In this document: positions 12,395-23,719 of the stretch, one piece after another
Layout of the letters: every line of letters starts with the position of its first letter
Position numbering within the stretch: the stretch's first letter is position 1
Source of the DNA: Panorpa germanica
Taxonomy: Eukaryota > Arthropoda > Insecta > Mecoptera > Panorpidae
DNA: 64,000 nucleotides
Assembly (NCBI GenBank): GCA_963678705.1
Contig: OY783204.1
Span: 22,702,759 to 22,766,758 of the forward strand
Direction of reading: 5' to 3'
Position numbers and translations under genes: made by a program
The notes under the pieces: model-generated
What the model saw: the letters and a program-made list of their open reading frames with translations, nothing else
The model's database searches: none
What the model was told of the DNA's origin: nothing

Positions 12395-12563
12395 TTTGGT
12401 AAATTTGTTAATTGTATGATTGGTATATTTGTTTATCATTTGTTGAGTTTATTTCTTTGCCAGTCATGGAATAAATTTATTCCATCTATGGGAATCACAC
12501 CCAACGTGGACCCATACAAAACTGAGTGTTAAAGTCTGCGAACTATCTTGACCACCCAGAGGA
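12395..12563 (-). mobile_element. SINE2, tRNA-derived, copy 1
   Basis: Read on the minus strand from 12563: GGGTGGTCAAGATAGTTCGC, an A-box-like start as in tRNA-Leu or tRNA-Ser (GTGGCCGAG...). It is followed by GGGTGTGATTCCCA, a degenerate B box. The body has TTCCATGACTGGCAAAGAA, which is shared with 16845-17287. Non-coding; such elements are copied by a partner LINE. The 3' limit is set only by similarity to the second copy. Confidence 0.65.
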
Positions 12564-12699
12564 TTTTATAAAGAATTGAATTTGATTTTTTTTTACATAT
12601 ATTGACGCTACTGTATGCAGCACGCAGTGTTTCCGGTGGATCACACTTTCAAATACTAGCTATATACAATATTACTTAAATTCAGTGTTCCCCTATGTA

Positions 12700-12860
12700 A
12701 TTCAATACGCAGATAACTCATATGCTAAATGCAACCAGACAAACTTATAATGCAGATGAACTAGATAAATACCGATGCAATGCTTGTAACTCGAATATTT
12801 ATTTCATCGTTATCTTAATATTCAATATTCGGATATGTCTTTCTCATGAACTGGACGATT
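12700..12860 (+). repeat. Dispersed repeat K, copy 1
   Basis: ATGCAACCAGACAAACTTATAATGC and CTTGTAACTCGAATATT-like blocks align with 61895-62030. Non-coding, diverged, class unknown. It ends where the family A MITE begins. Confidence 0.5.
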
Positions 12861-13328
12861 CCCAGTAAACATTTTGGAGTCACTTTGACATCATCTGACA
12901 GAATCTGCGCAGATTGAAGAGGACCAAGCCGGAAGACTTGACCCTGTGATTCTGCTACTGCAAACCACACACGTGGTTTTTTAAATTTTGGAACTAGTCA
13001 GTGGACTAGAACTGAACAATTATATTTAACTTTTTTATATATAAATTACTAGATAAGCCACGCTTAGTTGTAATATTCTTGTAAATAAAAAAAAATTAAA
13101 AAAACTTTGACATCATATTGAAGATACGTATGATTCTTTTGTCATGAAAGAGTTCATTTTCAGTTCATTTTCTCACAGTCGTTTATATGAAATATCTATT
13201 TTATCGGCTACAAATGATGAAACCATTGTTGGAATACAAATGAAGATAAAGTTGATGCGAATTATAATCGAAGTGCAATAGTGATAGAAACGTCACAAAA
13301 TGACCACTCCATCAAATTGTTTACTGGG
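12861..13328 (+). mobile_element. MITE family A, copy 1, split by a retroposon
   Basis: Left end CCCAGTAAACATTTTGGAG; right end reverse complement CCCAGTAAACAATTTGATG. Flanked by TT on both sides. The interior has TTTTGTCATGAAAGAGTTCA, CTCACAGTCGTTTATATGAA and AAGATAAAGTTGATGCG, the family's constant parts. The element is interrupted at 12895-13103 by an A-tailed insertion flanked by a 13-bp duplication of element sequence. Without the insert it would be about 246 bp, like its relatives. No coding capacity. Confidence 0.85.
12895..13103 (+). mobile_element. LINE 3' end inserted in the family A MITE
   Basis: ACTTTGACATCAT occurs at 12882-12894 and again at 13104-13116, a 13-bp target-site duplication. 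The insert ends in AATAAAAAAAAATTAAAAA. Its first 90 bp are open in one frame (QIEEDQAGRLDPVILLLQ, stop near 12982), which looks like the last residues of an ORF2. The rest would be 3' UTR. This is the signature of target-primed reverse transcription. Clade is not certain; Jockey is likely. Confidence 0.8.
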
Positions 13329-13934
13329 TTGTTATTATTAATCTGAAAATCGAACTTCTAAACTGAATGATTTTTCAATTGTTATTTTATTTATTCCAAC
13401 CCGAATTATCTAGGAATAATAACACATAAATAAAATTAATCACTAAGCCAATGAAGTGCTGCTTGCGTTAACGAAACATTTTCATAGACAAAATAACTTC
13501 TTCCATATTTTCTTACTAAATTAAAATAGACGACTCAATTTCCAACAATTTGTGTATACAACATTTTCTTGTATAGTATCTTTTAATGAGAGCTGTCATT
13601 TAATATCAATAGAAATCCAAAGAACAAACTCTGTCGTTAGTAATAGAAAACAATATCTGTGCAATGTTACCGAAATGACGGTTGCATTTAAAATGGTAGC
13701 TCTTCTTGAAATACCCTAAATATCTGATAGATACTAAGAACTGTAGCACTGTAAACGCGAACACTCACTATTAATTAGTAATGATCAAAACAACAGATGA
13801 CAATCAACGCTTTTGCAATTTTGTACATATTTATCAAACCCATTTTAGTAAATAAACATATTATATATTTCAAAAAGAATTTTTAACGTTCTGCAATTTA
13901 TGTTCTTTTGATAAATTAAATATTTTACTTAATA
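13329..13934. other. No gene or repeat recognised
   Basis: AT-rich, nothing supported. CTGAAATACCC-type blocks at 13700 have no partner in the window. Confidence 0.35.
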
Positions 13935-14163
13935 AGTATCATTCCCACTCACCGTTTTTAGTTTTAATTTAAGGTTTAACCTTAAATGTAAAATTCAACT
14001 TGTGACATCATGCGTTGTTTATCAGTACTGTACATCATTTAATAATAATTACTACTTTTATTTAATTTAAAGTATAATATTTAATATATTTCTCAAGCTT
14101 AAATTTACATTTAAGGTTAAAATCTTAAATTAACACTAAAACTCAGTGAGTGGGAATGGGGCT
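13935..14163. mobile_element. MITE family C, copy 2
   Basis: CATTCCCACTCACCGTTTTT at the left and CTCAGTGAGTGGGAATGGGG at the right are inverted. The interior TTTAAGGTTTAACCTTAAATG and CATCATGCGTTG match 805-1054. The extreme left 5 bases have diverged from the right end, and no target duplication is visible. Confidence 0.75.
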
Positions 14164-14810
14164 TCAATCTATAAAACAATAAATAATTTCAAATTTAATA
14201 AAAAAATTTCATTTGTCACATTAAGCTTGAATTCATCTGTTGAATTTAGTTGAAAGAATTCTGAACAACCATATTTGACTTATTGCCTGTCACAAATCTA
14301 CCAAAGCTATGCCAATAAGTTTTTGTGAACATTTTAACAAATGTAAGCACTTACAATTAATCAGCAGTAAACAATTATTATAATCTCGTATTTTTTAAAT
14401 GTTATACATACAAGTATACTTCAAGGCAAAGTTTAGTTTGGACAACGAGGCGCTGCGTTGACACCCCACGGCTTGCACAATATTATATTAAACTTTCCCT
14501 CGTGCTTATACCACCGTTATCTTTACATTTTGCTAAGTAGTACCTTGTTACATTGCCTATTTATGTAATACACATATTAAAACAATATTGTAACTTACAA
14601 GTTTTTCATAAATTATACAGTCATTGACCTTGCATCAGGTGAACATCGGTGGTTGCAGTTTCTAGGTTAGTTTTGATTAAGTTAGGTTAGGTGACCATTT
14701 GCAATTGCTAGTGGATAGTAATACGTATAGACTTAAAAAATATATATATCTTTGTTTTAATTGTTGTAAGCAGCTGTTATAATAATTTTAAGTGTAATCT
14801 ATTGTGATCC
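14164..14810. other. No gene or repeat recognised
   Basis: AT-rich with a GTTAGGTTAGGTGACC block at 14684-14697, too short to call telomere-like. Confidence 0.35.
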
Positions 14811-15040
14811 TTTTGCTGGGTGTTATTACCGATGGATGGCATTCTACTATGTTGGCACTTTTTGTATTATTATGTCCTCATATATGTGACTACACCACTG
14901 CCTGATAATTATGTACGTATATAATCAATTTAACTTGATAACAACCAAACCCAGAAAATATAACACTGGTCGTGAGATCAAACCCGAAGACACAGTAGTC
15001 ACCGTCAAGTATCAATGCTCTTGCTTACTGTGCCGCCAAT
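14811..15040 (-). mobile_element. SINE1, tRNA-derived, longest copy
   Basis: On the minus strand from 15038: TGGCGGCACAGTAAGCAAG (A box), a tRNA-like middle (GCATTGATACTTGACGGTG), then CTTCGGGTTTGATCTC (B box, 14973-14988). The body is TTATATTTTCTGGGTTTGGT, then CAGGCAGTGGTGTAGTCAC and ATATGAGGACATAATAATAC. Pieces of the same element occur at 18091, 18800, 38399, 42846, 44770 and 48440. A 98-codon open frame across this region and the adjoining MITE is fortuitous. Confidence 0.75.
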
Positions 15041-15059
15041 ATGTTGTTTGTTTTATCAG

Positions 15060-15293
15060 TCCTATGAACATTCTTTTGGAATCAATTTGCCATCATATCG
15101 AAGATGCGTATGATTTTTTTGTCATTAAAGAATTCTTTTACAGTTCAGTTTCTCACAGTCGTTCATATGAAATGTATACAGCGCTCCACCTGTCGGAATT
15201 CAAATGAAGATAAAGTTGATGCGAACTATAATTGAAGTGCAATAGTAATAGAAACGTCACAAAACAGGACACGTCACCAAATCGTTTACTGGG
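15060..15293 (+). mobile_element. MITE family A, copy 2
   Basis: The left end has decayed (TCCTATGAACATTCTTTTGG) but the interior is good: GAAGATGCGTATGATTTTTT, CTCACAGTCGTTCATATGAA, AAGATAAAGTTGATGCGAAC. The right end is CCAAATCGTTTACTGGG. It sits about 20 bp from the 5' end of a SINE1 copy. Confidence 0.8.
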
Positions 15294-16719
15294 TTTTTAC
15301 TATTTTTTTCCAATTTTATCTTCGAATCATCTTGACTATCACATGATCAAAAGAATTTGATTAAATAATGATATTTGTTAATTATTTAATAAATGTTTCT
15401 GTGTATATTGAATGTTTTAATAAATTTATATATAAACAGCTATACAGCTTTCTTGCCAACTGTTCATTCATCTAAATATAGTAGAATAAATACAAAAATA
15501 ATAAGAAAAGCAAATTTTAATATCATATTTTTTTTTCGACATCGTTTGTACCTAGCCACTAAACACAAATACGTTAAGGTTTACGTAACAAAAGGTACTT
15601 GTTATGTAAGCAATGTTACCTAATATACTTTAATAAAAATTATTATACTTTTATTATGCCTTTTGCTAATTTTAAGGATTATAGAATGCCAATGTCAATC
15701 AATTAAGATATCATTTTTAAAAATCTAAAGTATTATCTTTTTTATAAAATTTTTATTTTACATTGACTTTAGAAGCCATAGTGTTACTTTTACATTCATA
15801 TAACATAATTAAATAAAAAATTAATAGGTCTATAAGAAAGTTTCGATATCACACTTTTGAATTAAGGGTTACTTAAAATTATTTTTAAAATTCACTTTAA
15901 AACGTTGATACAATAAAAAAACCATTTTAGCATTTTCAAAAAAAAAAAAATGTGAATCCTTTTTGATTAAATATTACTAGGTTTCACTTAAGTAAATTAT
16001 TACATGAGCCAGTGCCAATTCATCAAGCGACATATCACATAAGGTAACATCCATGTTTTGTGTTTAGCGGGATATATATACACTATACTATATATATAAA
16101 TTCTAAACAAAGAATTTATAGGCTCTAACTCATAACTCGTAATTTCTAACCTTCGTGCTCCGCCTCCTAGAGGAACACGGCTAGACTCTTGCCAACTGAA
16201 TGTGTAACAAAATTATTTACGATGTTGAAATTATATTTGTAACATTTTGTAATAATTGTTGACAGACCGAGGATATTTTTGATCAATATTTATTTAGAGA
16301 TGTGTGGGAAGAGAGGATTGGGTAGGGGGATGGATTGTCGGTGGACGGAGTATGGTGGGAGGAACGCGGACTTTGCTTCTGAGATAAATAGTCTAGAACT
16401 ACCAGACCATCAAATTAGACAAATTTATTATTCTATGACTAATTGTTTATTTCCTTGAAAATTTATTAAATGCATTCATAATTTGAATGAATATGATTTT
16501 GTCAAATATTATGAATATAAAAAAAAAACTAATGGAGCGTCTATGTTGACACAATGACTGTGGATGAACATGAACAATGGTTTAGATAAATTGTAGCAGT
16601 GAAGACGCGCTCTAATATTTTAAATTAAAATCGACATCTTGCATAGCACATAACTTATTTAAATATCTTCTAAGTTCTCCAATATGAAATGTAAAGCAAT
16701 GTAACACTTTAACTAACTT
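15294..16719. other. No gene recognised
   Basis: Homopolymer-rich. GATATATATACACTATACTA at 16070-16095 is an AT palindrome. A G-rich patch lies at 16296-16375 (GGGTAGGGGGATGGATTGTC). No coding or family signature. Confidence 0.35.
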
Positions 16720-16768
16720 ATAGTAAGCTAGCAAGTGTGAAATTGTACTCAAAGACAATTTTCTTTTT
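16720..16768 (+). mobile_element. MITE family E fragment
   Basis: GCTAGCAAGTGTGAAATTG and AAAGACAATTTTCTTT match the arm of the family E palindrome seen complete at 44597-44737. Confidence 0.5.
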
Positions 16769-16844
16769 TTTTATTATATTACTACGATATCAATAGCTAG
16801 CTGATATCTCGCATTAATTGTAATATAATAATTGTGTGTTTTTG

Positions 16845-17287
16845 TAGATTTGTTTAGTTATATGGTCAGAATATTTGTTTATTTTTTATTTGTTTCTCAT
16901 TTGCGTTAATTTGATTTAAGAGTTAATTCTTTGCCAGTCATGGAACATAGTTACTACATCTTCAGGAATCGAACCAGGTCTACATCTATTTCTGAGTCTT
17001 TCGAGCAACGGTCGTAATCGAACAGATATGATTTATATGAGTAAAACATTTTACAAATCACTTTTAAAAGAGTGTTTTTTAACTATAATAATAATTAATA
17101 ATAAAATTCTGGAATAGTACAGGAATACTCTTTTAAAAGTGATTCCTAAAATGTTTCACTCATATAAATCAGATCTGTTCGATTACGATCATTGTTCGCA
17201 AGACTAAGGAATACGGGCTTAGAACCTAAGCATAGCTGTGTGTTAGAATCTATGACCTAACTATCTCGGCCACCCAAAGGACGTCTA
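16845..17287 (-). mobile_element. SINE2, tRNA-derived, interrupted by a palindrome
   Basis: Minus-strand 5' end near 17287: TTGGGTGGCCGAGATAGTTAG, a strong type II (Leu/Ser-like) A box. GGTTCTAAGCCCGTATTCC follows, as a degenerate B region. The 3' part at 16845-16995 carries a good B box (CTGGTTCGATTCC) and the shared tail TTCCATGACTGGCAAAG. Between them lies a 200-bp inverted repeat (16996-17208). A tRNA 3'-half-like piece is present on both sides of the palindrome. Confidence 0.7.
16996..17208. mobile_element. Long palindromic element inside SINE2
   Basis: Arms of about 95 bp: AGTCTTTCGAGCAACGGTCG through TGATTTATATGAGTAAAACA is repeated inverted as TGTTTCACTCATATAAATCA through CAAGACT. 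The arms include ATCACTTTTAAAAGAGT. The central spacer is about 35 bp of AT. Arm identity is high, so it is either a young MITE or an inverted duplication. No target duplication is clear. Confidence 0.75.
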
Positions 17288-17387
17288 TCTGAATTTGGAT
17301 TTGGTTTAAGTACAGTTGTAAAGTGTAGTAGAAGTTATATTAAAATATTTCTAATCATTCATTTAAGTATTTTTGGGGTATAATACC

Positions 17388-17589
17388 CAGGGCCGGTTCG
17401 AGATAAATATATTGTAGTTGCGAGATAATAATTGGACGCCCTTTTGTCAATATTTCAAAAATTAACCGTATTGTTTTCCTCACACTTAGAATAGCATACC
17501 AGGAAATCTATTTGGCAGTAGCGGGGTCCGTTTTTTCAATTTGGCAACGGTTGCGACCACGCATCCTTCGCTTGGGCCTTCGGACCGGT
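17388..17589. mobile_element. Possible hAT-like MITE
   Basis: Left end CAGGGCCGGTTCGAGATAA and right end reverse complement ACCGGTCCGAAGGCCCAAG share CCGGTYCGA. TTGTAGTTGCGAG in the left arm is echoed by GGTTGCGACCAC on the right. GC-richer than its flanks. No 8-bp duplication seen, so tentative. Confidence 0.35.
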
Positions 17590-17837
17590 ATTCAACATAT
17601 ATATTTAACAAAAGCTACACAATTCCACCATTTAAATAATATATCTATACAAATTTTAAATTGTATTTGAATTATGAATTTCTGCTCTCCGTTATACGCA
17701 ATGAATGTACTTTGATTTGGTTCGCCTTGAGACCGTTTCTAATCTGATAAAATCTGACAAGACAGAAAAATACATCCACAGTATAAAATACACGAGATTC
17801 TCTACTCTATGAAGTAAAATACGAAATAAGTATAATT

Positions 17838-17998
17838 CAAATTGTGCCATATAAATCTATGATACAATGAAAAAAGACTGTCTCACTAATTGTTTTATAA
17901 TGTATACAGGAACGAATAAAATGAAATTCACCATCGTATCGTAGATTTATACAGTACTTATAACCTCTTTTAAGAATGATCGCCGAACTCTCATAATA
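17838..17998. mobile_element. MITE family D, partial copy
   Basis: ATAATGTATACAGGAACGAA, then GATTTATACAGTACTTATAA, then CCTCTTTTAAGAATGATCGC align with 5320-5440. Left arm decayed. Confidence 0.55.
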
Positions 17999-18090
17999 TA
18001 AAGCATAATTATTGGAGTAGTAAAAAATATGTATATTATAAGTCAGGTTGTAGAAAAAAGAATGACAATTATAAGAAACAGTATCCGAGA

Positions 18091-18170
18091 GTTATTATAG
18101 TTAACAGCAGACATTTGCGTCTTCGGGTTCGATTCCTGCACCAGCACTATATTTTATGTATACTTCTGGT
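18091..18170 (+). mobile_element. SINE1 head fragment
   Basis: GCGTCTTCGGGTTCGATTCC holds a perfect B box (GGTTCGATTCC, 18126-18136). The downstream part (ACCAGCACTATATTTTATG) matches SINE1. The A box region is not preserved, so this is not a functional tRNA gene. Confidence 0.55.
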
Positions 18171-18799
18171 CAACACCGGAAATGGGTCGATCTTAAATAA
18201 ATTAAATTCGCTTGATATTTTTAATGCATTTCACATCTTGTAATTGATAATGTTTAATGCTCAAATCTTTCTTAAAATACTGCTGAAGTATAGGTTTAGA
18301 GTAAATAGTAATATCGGAGTAATACTTTTTTAAATTCTTTGAACAAAAAAAAAAAAAATTAAAAAAAGATGACATTTTTAAATCAACAATAATTGGTCAT
18401 AGTTATATTATTTGTCAAACAAATAAATATGACCAATATAATTGCTGCTAGAGGTTACTCGACTTGATTTTGAAGGTTAATTTTCTAACAAACGTAGTAA
18501 ATATCAGAGACTTAAAACCAAAATGATTGTATTTGTTTTTGCTTAAATCAAAAACGGACAGTTATTCCTTTTTTTATTCTTCATTAAAAGAAATGTTTCT
18601 GTTTTCATAATGGAAAGTCGAAGTACACAAAATAAATTGAATTACAGTGTTCTGTTATATTTATGTCAAATATTGGGTTAATAACTTTATTTGGAATCTG
18701 TTATCAGTCCTAAGTTATTATCACCTCGTAATAAGTAGTATAAAATTTTGTGAAACACGGCCTTATTCGATGCTGACTCCTATCACCAATAGCCTCATT

Positions 18800-18926
18800 C
18801 TTTGTTGGCAGTTTCAGTGTCCAGGCTTATACATGTGAACTACACCACTGCCTAATCAGTTTACGATTATGTAAGGACAGAATCAAATACACTTGATAAT
18901 AACTAAACCCAGAAAATGAAGCACTG
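18800..18926 (-). mobile_element. SINE1 body fragment
   Basis: ACATGTGAACTACACCACTG, ACTTGATAATAACTAAACCC and AGAAAATGAAGCACTG align with 14880-14970. The tRNA-like head is missing. Confidence 0.6.
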
Positions 18927-20161
18927 TATATAAATAGTTATCTTGCGTTTAAAAATTATTTTATAATAGAGTTAGGATAAAAATCATTTCAAATTGCTTT
19001 ACAAATTTTTTTTTTATTTGGAGTTAATAATATTGTGCGTGGTAAAACTTAGATGGGTTTGACGAAATACGCCAACGCAAGCAATAGAAAGCCATTAAAA
19101 TTATTATAAAAAATAAATATTTTGACTAATATTATCCAGAAAAGTAAAATTTTGTCCCAACGTCTTCGGTCGTTAAAAATTTAGCTATTTTCAACTTGGG
19201 AGATATTTAAATAAATTATTTGTATTGCAACCTAAAAAAAATGTTGTTTAGCTAGAAATCTATATACCACTATCAACATTACAAAAAAAACGACTTTCTA
19301 TCTTCTACAAGGACATAATACGATCGTTTCTAATTAGAGTGGTAATTTTTCATAATAAACGGATATAAAGTAATAGAATATCCTAGTTAAAATAAAATTT
19401 ATAGCATATATAATATGATTTAATAAATTTTCTTTAAAACGCCTGCAGTTAATAAAACGCAACCCTAATAACGTACGTTGAATAGATAGTTAATTTATTA
19501 AATACAATTATGATATATCTATTTTGCCCGTATATCATCAATGTAGCACATTAATAATTGCGATTGTATGATGATTTATTAATAATTAGCTACTTGAATT
19601 TAAAATGGATTAACACATACATACATATAACTAAATTGTATTCATAATTGCAATTATTACAAAATATATCTATTAATTATTTATTTAAATGATTTCATAT
19701 TATGCTGACAAATAAAGTATTGTATTATTGAAACATTTTAAGACATAGATGTTAAATACTGTTACTTACTTGTAGAATTTTAAAACTTTATTCATTGGAG
19801 CATACAAAAATTTCACTTTCAAATACATTAATTATGTCACTCTTTCTCAAGAGTTACAAACTTAGAACATATAATATCGTAATAATTATTATGTTAGAAG
19901 TTGATAAATCATTTATAAGTTAAACCGTTAGATAAAAATAACAAGTTTTCGTTAATCAAAATTTAAATACTAAAAATACAAATTTTTATTGAAAAATGAG
20001 TGTTGTTCCCAAATGTTATCTAACTTTATTGTAGCCATTAGTCACTTTCATTATTCATATTTTCGTTTACTTAAGGAAGTCTAAAATACGTTTGCTTCGC
20101 TTTCAAGGTTTTTATAATTTATTGATACAAAATGACATTAATGTTCACAACGGACATTTGA
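18927..20161. other. No gene or repeat recognised
   Basis: Very AT-rich, with many short A and T tracts. Nothing to support on either strand. Confidence 0.4.
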
Positions 20162-20535
20162 AATGGGCTTGGGTCCTCATTTTTTAGTGGTCGATTTTTC
20201 AATTGTTGATTGAAATTGATGTTAATAAATGTGTATTGGCGTGTCTATTTTATTAAATATCTAAATGTTGACAGAGATATAGCAATTAAAAGTTTGAATT
20301 GTAGTTTTAGCACTAGAAATGGTCGGCCATATTTGTATGACGTGAAACGTGGAATGTGTACAACGTTGAATCCCTTTAATAATTAAAGAGACAAAATGAC
20401 TTTTTTAATTGTTAATATCTCTTAACATATAAGGGGTTATTAAAAAATAATTAAACATTTGAGGTTCTAATAACCCACTTTATTAATATATAGTACACTT
20501 TTATAGAGAATAAGAGTATAGGACACAAGCCCATT
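20162..20535 (+). mobile_element. MITE family G, full copy
   Basis: Ends are inverted: AATGGGCTTGGGTCCTCA on the left and, reverse-complemented, AATGGGCTTGTGTCCTATA on the right. The 374-bp interior (TTGATTGAAATTGATGTTAA; CATTTGAGGTTCTAATAACC) recurs inverted at 28203-28834 and in part at 53484-53672 and 57395-57466. No coding capacity, no clear target duplication. Confidence 0.7.
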
Positions 20536-22400
20536 ACAAAGTTAAAATAATATATAACTCCTATTATCCGGACTGGAAATTAAAAAACTGTTACACATAT
20601 TAAAACCTAATTAAACCACATTTAAAATATTATTAGTACATATTTAAATTTTACAATAAAAATGAAAATATGCAGTAATAATATATTACATATTTATTTT
20701 ATTTTAAAGACACATACATATTTTAAAATAATTATTTTATTTTTCGTAATTTTACTTCTTCGTTTTTGTAGCATGTGTGATTTTTAATAAATATAAAAAT
20801 ATTAACAGTTTTGTACATTCCTTTTCTTTAGCGTCGCATATTCGAATAAGGGAGTTGCAATTTTAATGGCTTTAAAGCCGGGACACACTAGATCGTACCA
20901 CGGAAATACAAGACATATATAACTAAAACTATTCAGTTTTTTCAGTTTTTAGATTGAAACAGTTTAACACACAATCAAAAATTAGAATGAAGACTCATTT
21001 ATACACAAAATTAAATTACAAGCAAGAATAAAAATGAAAACATAAAGCATAATACGAAACATTAAATTTAAATGGACACTGCGTGCGCTGTGTTTCGAAT
21101 TCACTTTTACTTTTTCATTATATAATTGTTCATGTAAGAAACATACTGGCACATAAAACCATCAAGATATTAAACACACGAAAATATATAAAAAATTTAA
21201 ACAAATAAAAGAGATAGTATCATTTATATTGTTTAAAAAAAAAGAGACAAATATATTTTTATTAATAAATTAAATAAAATAATTTTAGCAGACGAATATA
21301 TTTGGTAATCAGTCGTAATAAATAGAAAACCTTATATAAATCAATTAAATTTAATCAGTTTTTAAAGTATTTGTAAAGCTGTCACTGTTGATATTTGAAT
21401 TTTATTCTAGCTAAGAAATTTTATTTAGTTTATGAAAAAATATAGTTGATTTTTGCTTTTAGAAATATATGTAAATAATTTCTAATTATTTCTAATTGTT
21501 CTAATGATATTCATAAGTATAAGTATAAGTATACGACTACATCAATCATTTTTTACATATTTTAGCTAAAATTAAATAATATCGAACATCATAACGTATA
21601 AAAATTCTAGAGTGGTCCTGTTCCATTTCTGTTCTAAACTCCTTGTATATATACATATAAATTTTATATTAAATTGTTACCCTCAAAACATAATACACAA
21701 AACATTTGTAAAACGGTCTTATTTTAAGTCTTTAATCCCTAAAATAAACTTCTTAAGATTATTTACTCCTCAAAAAGTTGCATTATGTATGCTAATGCAT
21801 AAAAAGAGTAGATTTATTTTTCTAAAAGCAGTTAAATTAGTAACAAAACGTTGTAAAATAGGTAAAAGTGATTGGGTAACAGTTAAATTTAACTATGTTT
21901 AGTCTAGTTACTATTTGAATACTATTTGAGAAAATGAATGTCACAAGTTTAATTTTATTTTCAATTTAAGTACATTTAACATATTAAATATATTAAATAT
22001 ATAAATATTTTAATATATTAAAAGAAACCTAGTAATATTTAATCCAAAATGGTTGTACTTTATCCTAAAGTAGATTCTTTATAATCAAAATGTTTATCGT
22101 TAATAACTTTTTACTAATCGTAAAAGAAGGACCTTAATTAAAATGGTTATGATTGTAACAGCAACAATACATAAATCGTTATATAGTTGATAATAATTTT
22201 TACATAAAACGTAACTTTTTAATATTAAATAAACCTTAAATACACGTAACTGTGTATAACCGATATACATACATTTTATTCTAATTTCTTTAAAAAATGT
22301 TGATAGTAAAAAAAATAAAAAATAAAATTAATGTATGAAGGTTTTAGACTAGACGGTACAAATGATGAAATCAAAAATCATTAAAAAAAACGTTTTTATC
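20536..22400. other. AT-rich stretch, no gene recognised
   Basis: A slightly GC-richer island at 20830-20920 (AAGCCGGGACACACTAGATC) and TGCGTGCGCTGTGTTTCGAA at 21078-21100 may be ends of an old element. I could not pair them convincingly. The 96-codon frame at 21612-21902 has no signature. Confidence 0.35.
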
Positions 22401-22720
22401 TATTTTCATGCTTCAATTCGTTTTGATCCCTTTTTTAAATTGAAGGTCGAGAACTGAAGAACTGGAATTCCCGTCTGACCATTTCTCCCCCAGCATTCTT
22501 TAACCGTGATGATTTTATGGCTCACGGTTATCATCATCACTAGAACGCGAGTGTTCCAGTCCAGGTCCAACGGATCTGAACCACCAAACACCTTTAACCG
22601 ACGCAGCATCCCTTGTATTCCGAACAAAAACTGGATGTATTTATCAAATTGTTTATTTGGAATAGTTTTTAGGACAAAGGGCAGCTTCTTTAGAAGTTGT
22701 CATAGAAATACGGTTTAAAA
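22401..22720. other. GC-richer patch with strong hairpin
   Basis: AACCGTGA (22502-22509) and TCACGGTT (22522-22529) form an 8-bp stem with a 12-nt loop. Overlapping open frames of 70-73 codons run on both strands. Neither resembles a known protein. It could be part of an unrecognised repeat. Confidence 0.3.
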
Positions 22721-23279
22721 AGTGGGGTTGAAACATTGTCTTTACTTTGTAACATAACGAGACTCTTTGCCCCTATGCAAAAATTGTTGTAGCCGATTTG
22801 CATCGTTCACGAAAAAATGGAAATGCAATAAAATTATAAGTACATCCCGCTGAACACAAAACGTAAATTCATTTATTATATTTCTTACCCAACGTAAACG
22901 TTTTATTATTTACCAAAAATTAAGGTACTTTTACGATATTGTTAAATAAATGTAAAATACACTTAAAACTTTACTACGGAATACTAAATAAATTATAATC
23001 TTTTTATGTCAAAAGTAATCTTTTTTATGTTAAGTAAACTTTAAATACATGAAACTATGTTTCCTTGTTTTTACAAATGCAAAAATCACAATTATTTTCG
23101 TTTTATACCTAACTATTTAAATATTTATATCTAGTTCATCAGAACAATTAAGGGTCTCTGTGCGACGGCATACCTTGCATACCATTATTTAACCCATTTC
23201 CTTCACTTTATCGGCTTAACTATTAAGGAGCAAGTTTAAAGCAAATTCAGTTCTTCAGGTCAATTAAAAATTAATAAAT
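22721..23279. other. No gene or repeat recognised
   Basis: AT-rich. GTTAAGTAAACTTTAAATACATG at 23029-23051 resembles short blocks at 9719, 22225 and 61380, a weak dispersed motif. Confidence 0.35.
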
Positions 23280-23554
23280 AAATAGCTCACCCGACAATTA
23301 AAAATAATCCAAAAAGGGCTGCCGTCGCTGTCGTTTTCACTTTCCGCACTAAGTCACTATTGGCTAAGCGTTAAATATCTCTGTTTCATTCACTCTCATA
23401 AGCGTGCATTTAAAAAGTATTGCCACACTTAATTTATTTGATAATTCACAATAATTTTTGTTTTATATTAAATAATAATCCACTGCAAAATTTTAATTTA
23501 TCCAAAAGAAGGCACACTGTTGTCGCGAAAACTTTGAACCAAACCAGACACAGG

Positions 23555-23719
23555 ATGGACACAGATAAGAGTAGCACTGTCACTGAAGATGTTAAAGAAG
23601 AAATGCCCAAGACTGATTGTCCGAGGCCCTTTGTTATTGATATCCATTGCAAAAGTCACAAACTGTCAGTCGAAGGAAGTGATAAGCCCGAGACACTGTT
23701 TTCTCCGATACATCGATAG
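23555..23719 (+). CDS. Hypothetical short coding-like ORF
   Basis: Starts at an ATG in good context (CACAGGATGG) and runs 54 codons. The product begins MDTDKSSTVTEDVKEEMPK, is rich in Asp/Glu/Lys/Ser, and then has PRPFVIDIHCKSHKLSVEG. Codon use is less AT-biased than the surroundings. The composition looks more like real protein than most frames here, for example an acidic amino-terminal exon. No donor site is placed to extend it cleanly; the nearest good donor match, AG|GTAAAC near 23777, lies beyond the stop. No family recognised. It could equally be a chance frame. Confidence 0.25.
   Translation: MDTDKSSTVTEDVKEEMPKTDCPRPFVIDIHCKSHKLSVEGSDKPETLFSPIHR

Noticed and set aside
14684..14697. 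Telomere-type TTAGG repeats
   Set aside because: Only two imperfect units (GTTAGGTTAGG); no array.
14911..15207. 98-codon ORF
   Set aside because: It spans the SINE1 head and the start of a family A MITE, two unrelated non-coding elements.
18124..18137. Functional tRNA gene at a perfect B box
   Set aside because: No A box at the right distance and no acceptor-stem pairing; the downstream sequence matches SINE1.
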